DNA of 18,245 bases from an uncultured Chloroflexota bacterium (GCA_937927665.1 CALBRY010000525.1:1-18245), one strand, 5' to 3'; numbered from the stretch's first letter, positions 1 through 8,381 are shown. The notes: generated from the letters alone by a model not told the origin. Translations and numbers: made by a program.

Positions 1-13
1 CCGCCCGATTCGG

Positions 14-1117
14 ATGTGGCGCAGTCGCCAGCAGGAACAGGAATATCTCGCGCTGAGGAATGAATATTTCCAGCGTATGCCCACGGTGAGCGATCAACCG
101 CCGCCGCTGATCCGCACCGCGCCGCCTGTCGCTCACGCTGCCGATCTGCGCGTGTATGTGATCGTTTCGCACGATTGGGAACATCGCACACTTACGCCCG
201 TGCTTGAGCGTGATATGAATGTCGTCGTATTCGATTACGGCGATTACGTCAAACAGTTGGGCAAAAATAACACATGGCGCGCGGAGCTTCAGCATGATTT
301 GCTCGACCGCTTTGAGAAAGCGCATGCCGAACAGCCGTTTGATCTCGTGTTTGCGTATGGTTCGTATATTCATTTTGAGCCAGAAACGCTTAAAAAGATG
401 CGAGCGCGCGGTGTTCCGGTCGCGCTGATGTGGCTCGACGACAAGCATACGTATTTACCCACCACCAAAGTGACGTATCCGCATGGGCAAAAGCCGTTGA
501 TCGGCTCAGTGGATGTGCATTTGAGCAATTCCATCGAAACTTTGCGTTGGTATCGCGCAGAAGGTGCGGCGGCGTTCTACTTTCCGGAAGGCTGCAATCC
601 GGAACTCGGCAGCACATGGGACGAGCCGAAAAAGTACGAAGTCACGTTTGTGGGTAAGAATTACGGCGCGCGAAGCTGGTTTATTCAAGAGCTTCAAAAG
701 AACGGCGTGCCGATTGAGTGCTTTGGTCCGGGCTGGAAAAACGGCGCGTTAAGCGACGATGACATGCTGCGCGTCTTTAAGCAGTCATGGATTAACCTCG
801 GCTTCGGCGGCGTGGCGTTTTCGGATCAAATCACCTGCTTGAAGGGGCGCGACTTCGATGTTCCCGCCGCTGGCAGTGCCTATCTAACCACGTTTGACCC
901 TGAGCTTGCGTGGATGTTCAACATCGGTCAAGAAGTATTGTGTTATCGTGGTGTCTTTGACGCGGTAGAGGTGATTCGCTACTATCTGGACCATAAAGAA
1001 AAGCTTGAGATGTTGGCGCAAGCCGGGCGTGATCGCTGTATTCGACAACATACTTGGACGCAGCGCATCATTGATTTGACGCGGTGGATGGGGGTTTTAG
1101 ACGCGCATGGCAATTAA
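14..1117 (+). CDS. CgeB-like glycosyltransferase, possibly 5' truncated by window edge
   Basis: Probable cytoplasmic glycosyltransferase that adds a sugar to the lipid-linked repeat unit; donor and linkage cannot be read. A Rossmann-like N-terminal half begins near residue 45 (LRVYVIVSHDWE). The C-terminal half (about residues 200-360) has the CgeB/Glyco_trans_1_2 layout: a VTFVGKNYG strand, a FGPGW turn, then a stretch rich in Gly and Ala (DVPAAGSAYLTT) followed by a helical tail ending in RCIRQHTW. The frame stays open to the left window edge with no stop upstream of the ATG, so the true start may lie outside; the roughly 45-residue lead before the first beta strand is long for the family. 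Its stop overlaps the start of the polymerase gene by 11 bases, indicating co-translation. The gene at 2735 is a diverged relative with the same fold. Family assignment is good, substrate unknown. Confidence 0.8.
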   Translation: MWRSRQQEQEYLALRNEYFQRMPTVSDQPPPLIRTAPPVAHAADLRVYVIVSHDWEHRTLTPVLERDMNVVVFDYGDYVKQLGKNNTWRAELQHDLLDRFEKAHAEQPFDLVFAYGSYIHFEPETLKKMRARGVPVALMWLDDKHTYLPTTKVTYPHGQKPLIGSVDVHLSNSIETLRWYRAEGAAAFYFPEGCNPELGSTWDEPKKYEVTFVGKNYGARSWFIQELQKNGVPIECFGPGWKNGALSDDDMLRVFKQSWINLGFGGVAFSDQITCLKGRDFDVPAAGSAYLTTFDPELAWMFNIGQEVLCYRGVFDAVEVIRYYLDHKEKLEMLAQAGRDRCIRQHTWTQRIIDLTRWMGVLDAHGN

Positions 1118-2465
1118 AGTGCAGCAGTTGGATAACTCGACCTCGCTGGGTACGATACGACTGATCCGGCTTTTGGTCAAACTCCTTATCCTGTCACTCG
1201 CGTTGCCAGAATTACGCTTGGGGACTTCCGGCTTCTTTTACCCCAAACCAACGATCCTCGGGCAGGCTGCAACAGGCGCACCATTCTTCACTGAAGTGCT
1301 GGTGATTGTGATTGTGATGCTGTTTCTGCTCGCGTTTATGATTCAGTTCATCCGAATCGAACCGCGTTGGTATCACGGCGTAACGCTGATTCTGATCGCC
1401 GCTGCGTTTATCGGGTTAGCAGTCCCCGAAATCAGCGTTATTCCGGGGAGCGGTTCGTCATTCGGGTATGCGCGGACGACATTTGAAACACTCGGCTTGT
1501 TTTTTGCGCTCGTCAGCATTCCGTGGCGGCGGAAAGACTTTATTGACATCACGCGGCTGTTTATCTTCGTTGGCGTGGTTCACGGCACATTGATCTTTAT
1601 CAGCTTTCTGCTGCCATACGAAACCGTTCCCGATTTTTTCAATATCGTCCAAAGCAATCCTCTGCGCTATTCGGGGATATTTGTTCAAGCATCTCGCGGG
1701 GCGGCGCTGCTGGCAGTTTCGTTAGCGATTCTGCTTCAGCAGGTGCTCTCGATTTCGTCGATCTCGATTACGGCGTTTGTACGCGCCGGGGTTTTAAGCT
1801 CAATCATTCTGATTGGCATTTTGTTGGCGCAAACGCGCGCTTCTTACATCGCCGTTGCAGGCGTTGTTCTCATGTTTCTTGTGGAAAACCGAAAGAAGCG
1901 CTTGAGTACCGTGCTGCTGCTTGTCAGCGGTGTGGCAGTGTTAACCCTGATTTTGAGTACGTTTGGCGTGCTGGAAATCGGGTTGAGCCGTTTTGGTGAA
2001 TCCGGAAGCGCCAGTGAAAGCGGGGAACTGCTGGATGAAATTGAAGGCTCGCGCGGGTTTATTTGGGAAGTTGCTTTTCAAGCGATGATTGATTATCCCT
2101 TTGGCATGGGATACGGAACACTAGACTGGTATGCGGAAGACTTGGTACTGCCGCACGCCCATAACATGTACTTGCAGACCGGGATTCAATCTGGTGTAGC
2201 GAGCATGATCTTAATAATCTATCTCCATCTGCGCGCCTTGCTTTGGAGCAAGCGCTTATTAACCAATGGCGCTGATCCTGAACTTGATACGGCAGTTAAC
2301 GGGATGCGGCTCGGTTTGGTGGCGTTTATCATTGCCGGTCAGTTTGAGCCATTTTTGGTCACCAATACCGCCCATTGGTTCTGGATTTTGCTGGCGATCT
2401 TGGTCGCACCGATTGAGCCGAGTCAGCCGGAGACACACACATTAAAGCCCGTACCAGTCTCGTGA
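1107..2465 (+). CDS. O-antigen ligase/polymerase family membrane protein (Wzy/WaaL-like)
   Basis: Integral membrane protein of 452 residues with about ten to twelve hydrophobic segments. In this family such proteins either polymerise lipid-linked repeat units (Wzy) or ligate glycan to an acceptor (WaaL, PglL). The Wzy_C-type signature is visible: a large soluble loop about residues 290-350 containing SRGFIWEVAFQAM and a YPFGMGYGTLDW stretch, ending in PHAHNMYLQ (residues 349-357), where the His-x-His-Asn is the conserved part. An RGAALLAVSLAILL helix about residues 197-210 carries the Arg often seen before the active loop. As the only multi-spanning protein in a locus with a phosphoglycosyl transferase and a Wzz-kinase, polymerase is the more likely role. 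The start overlaps the previous gene by 11 bases; the G-rich ribosome site (about 1089-1094) is rather far from the ATG. Ligase remains possible. Confidence 0.82.
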   Translation: MAIKVQQLDNSTSLGTIRLIRLLVKLLILSLALPELRLGTSGFFYPKPTILGQAATGAPFFTEVLVIVIVMLFLLAFMIQFIRIEPRWYHGVTLILIAAAFIGLAVPEISVIPGSGSSFGYARTTFETLGLFFALVSIPWRRKDFIDITRLFIFVGVVHGTLIFISFLLPYETVPDFFNIVQSNPLRYSGIFVQASRGAALLAVSLAILLQQVLSISSISITAFVRAGVLSSIILIGILLAQTRASYIAVAGVVLMFLVENRKKRLSTVLLLVSGVAVLTLILSTFGVLEIGLSRFGESGSASESGELLDEIEGSRGFIWEVAFQAMIDYPFGMGYGTLDWYAEDLVLPHAHNMYLQTGIQSGVASMILIIYLHLRALLWSKRLLTNGADPELDTAVNGMRLGLVAFIIAGQFEPFLVTNTAHWFWILLAILVAPIEPSQPETHTLKPVPVS

Positions 2466-2481
2466 ACGTGTTTGCTCGTGG

Positions 2482-2500
2482 GCATTGACGTAATGCGGTT
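2482..2500 (+). terminator. Weak hairpin plus short T run after the polymerase gene
   Basis: Seventeen bases after the polymerase stop, GCATT (2482-2486) can pair with AATGC (2492-2496) around a five-base loop, followed by GG and four T. The stem is only five pairs, so this would be at best a weak intrinsic terminator or an RNA-stabilising stem. Direct observation of the repeat; function inferred. Confidence 0.25.
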
Positions 2501-2517
2501 TTAAACTAGTCCCGCTC

Positions 2518-2679
2518 AGCCCCACCTGCATGGGTGAGTGGGCTTGACCGATACTGAGTTAGATCTCTCCCCCGTCCCCTCCCTAAATTTGGAGAGGGAT
2601 TAAAACATGTTACCCGTTCTTGATCGTGTGTGCTGGACGGTTTCCCCTTCTCCGCTTGTGTAGCTGAGGAGGTTAGGGG
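2518..2679. repeat. Cluster of three imperfect hairpins in the 269-bp intergenic region
   Basis: Nothing in 2466-2734 looks coding. It holds three separate palindromic units. Unit 1 (2518-2544) pairs AGCC..CAC with GTGGGCT, with an alternative inner CACC/GGTG stem. Unit 2 (2577-2598) is a near-perfect palindrome, CCCTCCCTAAA facing TTTGGAGAGGG, with one mismatch and one G-T pair. Unit 3 (2644-2679) pairs CCCCT with AGGGG and CTCC with GGAG around a CTTG..TAG centre. C-rich left arms and G-rich right arms are typical of dispersed REP-like elements, and unit 3 resembles the element at 17558-17592. None has a T tract, so classical termination is unlikely. Copy number elsewhere in the genome is unknown. 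Confidence 0.5.
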
Positions 2680-2734
2680 ATGAAGGTTGAAAGCAATACT
2701 GTAACGAGCATGCTCAAAGAAAGATTTCAGACGG

Positions 2735-3796
2735 ATGATTGACCGCAACAGCAAAATCCTGATGATTGGCAGCAGTCACTTTGAACTGTATGCCCCCGCG
2801 TGGTATCGCGGGTTAACCGAACTTGGCTACAACGTTACATACTTGCGTTACGATGAGTTCTGGCTGCCGGGGATTTTAGGGCGCATCGAGCGCCGTTTTA
2901 TGATCGGGATTTCGCCGCTGCGGATCAACCGCCAGTTGATCCGGTTGGCTGAGGAGATCAAGCCGGATGTGATTTTACTGCATGTCGCCCTGCCGATTTT
3001 TCCATCAACGGTTGAACGGCTGGCAAAACAGACATGGGTCAGCACCTATTTTATCGATAACCCGTTCGGTTCGTATGGCACGCGTTCCTATTTTCGCTAC
3101 TTTCAAAAGACGCTCCCGTATGCACACAGCCATCATGTCAACCGTTTGGTAAACGTGTCGGATTATCAAGAGCGCGGCTATCAACGCGTTAAACTTTTGC
3201 GCATGTATTACCTGCCTTGGGTACATCGCCGCTTAGACCTGCCGCCGGATCAACCCAAGCACGATATTGTTTTTATCGGGCATGGCGCAAACGATCAGCG
3301 GATTGGGTACGTCAAAGCGCTGTTGGATGCCGGGTTAGATGTTCAGATTTACGGACCCGCCGAAGGGTGGACGGAGTTCCTCAGTCCTGAAGACTTGAGC
3401 AAGATGCAGCCGATTCAACCCATTCGTGGGGATGATTACGCGCGCTTAATCGCCGCCTCCAAAATCTGCTTGTGTTTCTTCAGCCAAGCGAACCGCGATA
3501 CCTATACCGGGCGCGTGTTCGAGATTACGGCGATCGGCGGGTTTTTAATGTGCCAGCGTACCGATGATATGCTGACGATGTTTGAAGAAGATGCGGAGGC
3601 GGTTTATTTTTCATCGCCTGAAGAACTGGTCGAAAAATGCCGTTACTACCTCGAACATGAAGCGGATCGACAGCGCATACAGGAGGCAGGACACCGCCGA
3701 TGTTTGGCTGATAAACATGATATTGTCAGCCGTATGGAGCAGTGGCTGCATGATATTGCCGGTTGGATGAGCGCTGAGAGCGAATCTGCAAAGTGA
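2735..3796 (+). CDS. CgeB-like glycosyltransferase
   Basis: Predicted cytoplasmic glycosyltransferase of 353 residues. The N-terminal lobe begins KILMIGSSHFELYAPAW, the usual CgeB-type opening, and includes KPDVILLHVALP about residues 73-84. The C-terminal lobe starts at DIVFIGHGANDQR (about residues 181-193) and carries YGPAEGWTEF, then TGRVFEITAIGGFLMCQ, where a conserved Arg and an Ile-Gly-Gly turn mark the nucleotide-sugar side of Glyco_trans_1_2 domains, and ends with a DRQRIQEAGHRRCL helix. It shares its overall plan with the gene at 14-1117 but is clearly diverged, so the two probably make different linkages. The ATG lacks a strong ribosome site (AAAGAAAGA about 15 bases upstream). Sugar donor and acceptor cannot be deduced. 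Confidence 0.83.
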   Translation: MIDRNSKILMIGSSHFELYAPAWYRGLTELGYNVTYLRYDEFWLPGILGRIERRFMIGISPLRINRQLIRLAEEIKPDVILLHVALPIFPSTVERLAKQTWVSTYFIDNPFGSYGTRSYFRYFQKTLPYAHSHHVNRLVNVSDYQERGYQRVKLLRMYYLPWVHRRLDLPPDQPKHDIVFIGHGANDQRIGYVKALLDAGLDVQIYGPAEGWTEFLSPEDLSKMQPIQPIRGDDYARLIAASKICLCFFSQANRDTYTGRVFEITAIGGFLMCQRTDDMLTMFEEDAEAVYFSSPEELVEKCRYYLEHEADRQRIQEAGHRRCLADKHDIVSRMEQWLHDIAGWMSAESESAK

Positions 3797-3815
3797 TTTA
3801 TTACAACTTTACCGT

Positions 3816-3843
3816 CACCCAGCTTGTGTGGGCGGCTGCGGTG
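3816..3843 (+). repeat. Intergenic hairpin before the GT4 gene
   Basis: In the 69-bp gap between the glycosyltransferase genes, CACCCAGC (3816-3823) pairs with GCTG-C-GGTG (3835-3843), leaving one bulged base and an eleven-base loop. There is no T run, so it is more likely a small repeat or an RNA stem than a terminator. It lies 12 bases before the AAGGA ribosome site (3855-3859) of the next gene and leaves that site free. Confidence 0.35.
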
Positions 3844-3865
3844 TCGAAGTGAAGAAGGATAAAAG

Positions 3866-5008
3866 ATGGTGACAAACCAACCGCTTGAGCTAACCGTGTG
3901 GATGAATATTCCATCGCACTACCAAGCCGACTTGTTCCGATCGCTGACGGCACAGGATCAGGTCGATTTGATGGTGATTCTAACTGAATCACTGTCTGCT
4001 GATCGGCTGGCGTTGGGTTGGAAACCGGATGTGAGCGATTACAGGAGTGTGATGCTCGGTAACGCGAGCCTATTTCAGATTCTTAAATCGGTTTGGTCGC
4101 AGCGGCGGCGGGTGCATGTGCTCGGCGGCATGTGGTCGAACCGTAAAATCATGCTGGCGTTTATCTTGATGCGACTGTTCGGCGTGCGGCACCTGATTTA
4201 TTCTGAAGTCCCCGATCCGCTGATCCAGCGCTCACAGCTCAAGGTGATGGTTAAGCATACCTTCGCCCGCTTGATGAAAACCCGCCGCACCGGTGTTCTC
4301 GCTATCTCACAAATGTCGATGCGCTATTATCTCGGCTTGGGCTTCCCGGAAAAATACGCATATCCCTTCGGCTACTTCTTGAAAAGCTTCGACGCACCCC
4401 TACAAACACCGCCACCTGAGAGGCTTAAGTTGATCTACATCGGTCAGCTTATTCCACGTAAAGGGATAGACCTTCTTCTTGAAGCCATATCCAACCTGAT
4501 GACGGCTTACCCGGATTTTTCACTTACGTTGGTGGGCGATGGCGCGGAACGCGCACAGTACGAAGCGCAGGCGAAACCGTTAGGCGATCGCGTGCAGTTC
4601 GTAGGGGCGATGCCTGCTGATCAGGTGCGCGCCTACCTAGGCGGTTTTCATGCGCTCATTCTGCCTTCGCGTCATGATGGCTGGGGGGTGGTGATTAATG
4701 AGGCGCTTTCGCTCGGCGTGCCGGTGATTCTTTCGGATGGATGCGGGGCAGTCGATTTGATTCAAGATGGTCAAAACGGGTTTGTTTTTGCCAACAAGGA
4801 CAGCCGCGCCTTACAAGCCGCGATAGAGCAGTTTTTGGAACTCACCCCCGCTCAACATGAGCAGATGCGCCGTGCGGCACTCCAGACCGGAGCGCAGATT
4901 GTTACGGATGTAGTCGCGTCGTACATGATCCGCTGTATGCGGCATTTTCTCGATCAAACGGCAGAGAAGCCGCTGCCACCGTGGAAAGTTTCCTCTCCAT
5001 CGTCTTAG
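3866..5008 (+). CDS. GT4 family glycosyltransferase
   Basis: Retaining GT-B glycosyltransferase of 380 residues, expected to act at the cytoplasmic face on the growing undecaprenyl-linked oligosaccharide. The C-terminal Glycos_transf_1 domain begins at KLIYIGQLIPRKGIDLLLEA (about residues 190-209), followed by LTLVGDGAER, VQFVGAMPADQVRAYL and LPSRHDGWGVVINEALSLG. The usual E-x7-E motif appears as D-x7-E (Asp of HDGWG to Glu of NEAL), a variant common in this subgroup. The N-terminal lobe opens MNIPSHYQADLFRSL and includes LIYSEVPDP. A clean AAGGA ribosome site (3855-3859) six bases before the ATG fixes the start. A 56-bp gap with a candidate promoter separates it from the next gene. The donor sugar is not predictable from sequence. 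Confidence 0.86.
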   Translation: MVTNQPLELTVWMNIPSHYQADLFRSLTAQDQVDLMVILTESLSADRLALGWKPDVSDYRSVMLGNASLFQILKSVWSQRRRVHVLGGMWSNRKIMLAFILMRLFGVRHLIYSEVPDPLIQRSQLKVMVKHTFARLMKTRRTGVLAISQMSMRYYLGLGFPEKYAYPFGYFLKSFDAPLQTPPPERLKLIYIGQLIPRKGIDLLLEAISNLMTAYPDFSLTLVGDGAERAQYEAQAKPLGDRVQFVGAMPADQVRAYLGGFHALILPSRHDGWGVVINEALSLGVPVILSDGCGAVDLIQDGQNGFVFANKDSRALQAAIEQFLELTPAQHEQMRRAALQTGAQIVTDVVASYMIRCMRHFLDQTAEKPLPPWKVSSPSS

Positions 5009-5012
5009 TTGT

Positions 5013-5039
5013 TTGAAAAATGATGTGATATGCTAACAT
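5013..5039 (+). promoter_or_regulatory. Candidate extended -10 promoter before the second GT4 / FucNAc operon
   Basis: TTGAAA (5013-5018) and an extended -10, TG-C-TAACAT (5031-5039), lie 15 bases apart in the 56-bp gap before the GT4 gene, about 25 bases ahead of its start. The gap is unusually A+T-rich for this window. A very similar extended -10 (TG-C-TACACT) precedes the Wzz-kinase gene. The spacer is shorter than the ideal 17, so this is a plausible rather than firm promoter. It would drive the GT4-capE-capF-capG-wbuB block. Confidence 0.4.
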
Positions 5040-5064
5040 TAGGTATACATCGAGGGTGTTTTAC

Positions 5065-6204
5065 TTGCGAATCGGTATCGATGCATCAAATATACGCGCG
5101 GGCGGCGGTATCACCCATCTCTCTGAAATGTTAGGCGCTGCTGACCCCGACGCATACGGCATTACTGAAGTAATCGTTTGGTCGGGCAAGGCGACGCTCG
5201 ATAAACTGCCGTGCCGCCCATGGCTGACGCTGGCGCATGTGCCAACGCTTGACCGTTCGATGCTGTACCGGATGATGTGGCAGTCCACCGCGCTAACCGG
5301 GCTAGCCTCAAAACACTGCGATCTCTTGTTCAGCCCCGGTGCATCTTACGCGGGGAGCTTCAAGCCTTTGGTAGTGATGTCACAAAACATGCTCCCGTTC
5401 GCCCCTGCGGAGCGCGGGCGCTACAAGCTGATACGTAAACTCCGCTTTATCGCGCTGGAGCAGTCGCAGACACGGGCATTCCGCCGCGCTTCTGGCGTGG
5501 TCTTCTTGACCGCGAAATCGCGCGAGATGATATTGAACCGGATCGGGGCGCTTAAGGTCGAATCCGTAGTCATCCCGCATGGCGTTTTGCCCGCGTTTAA
5601 CTGTCCGCCGCGTGAACAGCGTGCCATCACCGAATATTCGACCGAGCGCCCGTTCCGGCTGCTGTATGTTTCAACGGTTGACTTGTATAAACATCAGTGG
5701 CACGTTGTCGAAGCGGTCGCGCAACTGCGGGCAAAAGGCTATCCGGTCACGCTCGATTTGATCGGTGGGGCGTACCCGCCCGCGCTTGAGCAGTTGAAGT
5801 CGGTGCTAAATCGGGTTGATCCGCAGCAGACATTTATACGCTATCTGGGAGCTGTGCCTTACAGAGAAGTGCAAGCGCATTATCACAACGCGGACTTATT
5901 CATTTTCGCGTCAAGCTGCGAAAATCTGCCGAATATTTTGATCGAGGCGATGTCCTCCGGCTTGCCGGTTACCTGCTCAAACCGTGACCCGATGCCGCAC
6001 GTTTTGGGGAACGCAGGAAGCTATTTTGACCCGGAAAATCCGCAGCAGATTGCGGAGACAATCGAACGGATGCTGCTTGACCCCGAACTGCGCCAGCGGT
6101 GCGCGAATGCGGGGTATCAAGAATCGCACCAGTATACGTGGAAGCGGTGCGCCGATGAGACATTCAGTTATTTTGCCCGGTTAATCGCCGCTGCACGCCT
6201 CTAA
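5065..6204 (+). CDS. GT4 family glycosyltransferase
   Basis: Retaining GT-B glycosyltransferase of about 379 residues. The N-terminal lobe opens LRIGIDASNIRAGGGITHL, the glycine-rich acceptor-side loop of many GT4 enzymes. The C-terminal lobe has RLLYVSTVDLYKHQ, VTLDLIGGAYPP, FIRYLGAVPYREVQAHYHNA and SCENLPNILIEAMSSG with an intact E-x7-E motif (Glu of ENLP and Glu of IEAM). Start choice: a TTG at 5065 sits eight bases after GAGGG (5052-5056), while the upstream in-frame GTG at 5056 overlaps that ribosome site, so TTG is preferred; the alternative adds three residues. It stands 30 bp ahead of capE, probably as first gene of the FucNAc transcript. Sequence does not show which sugar it transfers. 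Confidence 0.86.
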   Translation: MRIGIDASNIRAGGGITHLSEMLGAADPDAYGITEVIVWSGKATLDKLPCRPWLTLAHVPTLDRSMLYRMMWQSTALTGLASKHCDLLFSPGASYAGSFKPLVVMSQNMLPFAPAERGRYKLIRKLRFIALEQSQTRAFRRASGVVFLTAKSREMILNRIGALKVESVVIPHGVLPAFNCPPREQRAITEYSTERPFRLLYVSTVDLYKHQWHVVEAVAQLRAKGYPVTLDLIGGAYPPALEQLKSVLNRVDPQQTFIRYLGAVPYREVQAHYHNADLFIFASSCENLPNILIEAMSSGLPVTCSNRDPMPHVLGNAGSYFDPENPQQIAETIERMLLDPELRQRCANAGYQESHQYTWKRCADETFSYFARLIAAARL

Positions 6205-6234
6205 TTCGTCCAATGCTCTAGAAGGTGTTCAACT

Positions 6235-7263
6235 GTGTTTGAAAATGCCACTCTGCTGATTACAGGCGGGACAGGTTCGTTTGGAGGCGCGGTTCTTAAG
6301 CGCTTTTTAGACAGCGATCTCGCTGAAATCCGCATCTTCTCGCGCGATGAGAAGAAGCAGCATGATATGCGCGAATCGCTGAAGAATCGGCGCGTGAAGT
6401 TTTATATTGGCGATGTACGCGACCCAGAAAGTATTCAGTATGCGATGGTCGGCGTGGATTATGTATTTCATGCTGCCGCGCTCAAACAAGTGCCCTCGTG
6501 CGAGTTTTACCCGATGGAAGCGGTCAAAACGAACGTGATCGGGACGAACAATGTGCTTGATGTCGCGGTGAAAGCAGGCGTGAAAAAAGCGATCTGTCTT
6601 TCGACGGATAAAGCGGTGCATCCGGTCAACGCGATGGGCATTAGCAAGGCAATGATGGAAAAGGTCATGGTCGCTAAAGCGCGGAATGTTAATCCCGCAC
6701 AAACCATGATTTGTGCAACCAGATATGGAAATGTGATGGCATCACGCGGGTCTGTGATTCCGTTATTTGTAGAGCAGATAAAAGCGGGAAAAGCACTCAC
6801 GATCACGAACCCGCAAATGACGCGCTTCATTATGAGTTTAGATGAAGCGGTTGACCTTGTCTTGTTCGCATTTGAACACGCACACGGCGGCGATATTTTC
6901 GTACAAAAATCCCCCGCGTGTACGATTCAAACGCTCGCTGATGCACTGATGCAGGTGTTCGGCGTACAGCAGCCGATTCAGGTAATCGGGACGCGGCACG
7001 GCGAAAAACAATATGAGTCGCTGCTCAGTCAGGAAGAATTCGCGAGTGCCGAGGATCTGGGGGAGTATTTCCGCGTTGCAGCAGATAACCGCGATTTGAA
7101 CTACGACAAGTATTTCACCGATGGCGACCGCCATTTGAGCCGCACCAATGATTACAACTCATCGAATACGGTTCAGCTTACGGTGGCTGAAGTCGTCGAT
7201 AAGCTGATGGGGTTGGATTACATCCAAGAGGAACTACGCGCTTGGAAAGGAATGCACGCATGA
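6235..7263 (+). CDS. capE: UDP-GlcNAc 4,6-dehydratase (5-inverting), CapE/FnlA/WbjB type
   Basis: First enzyme of UDP-L-FucNAc synthesis: NAD(P)-dependent 4,6-dehydration and 5-epimerisation of UDP-GlcNAc to the L-arabino 4-keto-6-deoxy sugar. It is an extended short-chain dehydrogenase of 342 residues: TGGTGSFG nucleotide loop (residues 10-17), IFSRDEKKQHDMR (34-46), HAAALKQVP (79-87), STDKAVHPVNAMGISK (123-138). Met134 stands where most relatives have the catalytic Tyr of YxxxK, with Lys138 kept; this Met is characteristic of the CapE/FnlA branch and separates it from PseB and from the large membrane dehydratases PglF/CapD. The start is GTG with GAAGG (6221-6225) nine bases upstream. Its stop overlaps the capF ATG (ATGA), and capF and capG follow in order, which strongly supports the assignment. 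Confidence 0.92.
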   Translation: MFENATLLITGGTGSFGGAVLKRFLDSDLAEIRIFSRDEKKQHDMRESLKNRRVKFYIGDVRDPESIQYAMVGVDYVFHAAALKQVPSCEFYPMEAVKTNVIGTNNVLDVAVKAGVKKAICLSTDKAVHPVNAMGISKAMMEKVMVAKARNVNPAQTMICATRYGNVMASRGSVIPLFVEQIKAGKALTITNPQMTRFIMSLDEAVDLVLFAFEHAHGGDIFVQKSPACTIQTLADALMQVFGVQQPIQVIGTRHGEKQYESLLSQEEFASAEDLGEYFRVAADNRDLNYDKYFTDGDRHLSRTNDYNSSNTVQLTVAEVVDKLMGLDYIQEELRAWKGMHA

Positions 7264-8381
7264 AAACCGTCCTGATCACAGGGGCGAATGGATTTGTCGG
7301 GCGTAATCTTACGGCACGGCTGCGCGCTGTGCCGGACATCAAAATTCTGGCGTTCGATGTCGAAAACAGCGATCAAGACTTGATCGATTTTCTGAATCAA
7401 GCGGAGATTGTTTTTCATCTGGCGGGGGTGAATCGACCGCAAAATGTCGAGGAATTCCAGACGGGGAATGCCGATTTAACAAGCCGGGTTGTGAATACGC
7501 TCGAAGCGGCGGGGCGGGCTGTGCCGGTCGTGATTACGTCATCGATTCAGGCGGCGCTGGATAACCCGTATGGGCAGAGCAAAAAAGCCGCCGAAGATGC
7601 GGTTTTCGCTTACGGGAAACGCATGGGAACGCCTGTGTATGTGTACCGGCTGGCGAATTTGTTCGGCAAGTGGAGCCGCCCGAATTACAACTCGGTGGTT
7701 TCGACTTTTTGCCACAATATCAGCCACGATTTGCCGATCCAGATCAATAACCCGGATGCGGTGCTTTCGCTCGTGTATATTGACGACGTGATCGCGGAAT
7801 TTGTCGCCATCCTTGAGGGGCGCGTCACAGCAGGCGACGATGGATTCTGCACCGTGCCGCGTGTGATGACGATCACGCTGCAAGGCTTGGCGGATACGAT
7901 CCGTTCGTTCCGCGCCAGCCGTCAAACGGCAGTGCTGCCGGATATGTCCGACACGCTGACGAAATTTCTGTACACAACCTATCTTTCCTACCTTGAGGCG
8001 GACGATTTCGCGTATGCACCGGACTTAAAGACGGATCAGCGCGGGTGGTTGTTTGAGCTGATTAAATCACCGGCGATCGGTCAGGTGTTTGTTTCGCAAA
8101 CCAAGCCGGGGATTACACGCGGCGGGCATTATCATCACACAAAGGTTGAAAAGTTCATCGTTGTGCAGGGTGAAGCCGTGATTCGCTTCCGCAAGATTGA
8201 CGGCGGTGATGTGATCGAATATCCGGTGAGCGGCGCAGATGTGCGGATTGTCGATATTCCACCGGGGTATACCCACGATATTACGAACGTCGGCACAACC
8301 GATGTGATTACCCTCTTCTGGGCGTGCGAATTGTTCGACCCGCAGCACCCGGATACTTACGCGATGGGAGTTCTTCCATGA
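7260..8381 (+). CDS. capF: UDP-2-acetamido-2,6-dideoxy-hexulose reductase, CapF/FnlB/WbjC type
   Basis: Second enzyme of UDP-L-FucNAc synthesis, about 373 residues and bifunctional in the family: a C-terminal cupin epimerises at C3 and an N-terminal SDR domain reduces the 4-keto group to the L-talo sugar. Visible are TGANGFVG (7-14), HLAGVNRP (53-60), ITSSIQAA (92-99) and YGQSK (104-108), the Tyr/Lys pair of the reductase. The cupin half (about 245-373) contains KTDQRGWLFELIKS, RGGHYHHTKVEKFIV with the metal-binding His/Glu cluster, and DIPPGYTHDITNVG. The ATG at 7260 overlaps the capE stop and has GGAAAGG (7244-7250) at good spacing, so an upstream TTG at 7242 is not the likely start. Its stop overlaps the capG start in the same ATGA manner. 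Confidence 0.93.
   Translation: MKTVLITGANGFVGRNLTARLRAVPDIKILAFDVENSDQDLIDFLNQAEIVFHLAGVNRPQNVEEFQTGNADLTSRVVNTLEAAGRAVPVVITSSIQAALDNPYGQSKKAAEDAVFAYGKRMGTPVYVYRLANLFGKWSRPNYNSVVSTFCHNISHDLPIQINNPDAVLSLVYIDDVIAEFVAILEGRVTAGDDGFCTVPRVMTITLQGLADTIRSFRASRQTAVLPDMSDTLTKFLYTTYLSYLEADDFAYAPDLKTDQRGWLFELIKSPAIGQVFVSQTKPGITRGGHYHHTKVEKFIVVQGEAVIRFRKIDGGDVIEYPVSGADVRIVDIPPGYTHDITNVGTTDVITLFWACELFDPQHPDTYAMGVLP

Noticed and set aside
2687..2715. TTGAAA with CATGCT as a promoter for the second CgeB-like gene
   Set aside because: The -10 match is only three of six and the region is confounded by repeats; not strong enough to list.
2506..2754. Minus-strand open frame of 82 codons across the hairpin-rich gap
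   Set aside because: It is built from the palindromic repeats and runs into the next gene; the peptide looks like translated repeat sequence.
3866..5008. D-x7-E instead of E-x7-E in the first GT4 enzyme as a sign of inactivity
   Set aside because: Asp at the first position followed by GWG is a recurrent variant among GT4 enzymes, so loss of function is not implied.
6307..6830. Two overlapping minus-strand open frames inside capE
   Set aside because: Both are shadows of the dehydratase coding sequence without domain features.
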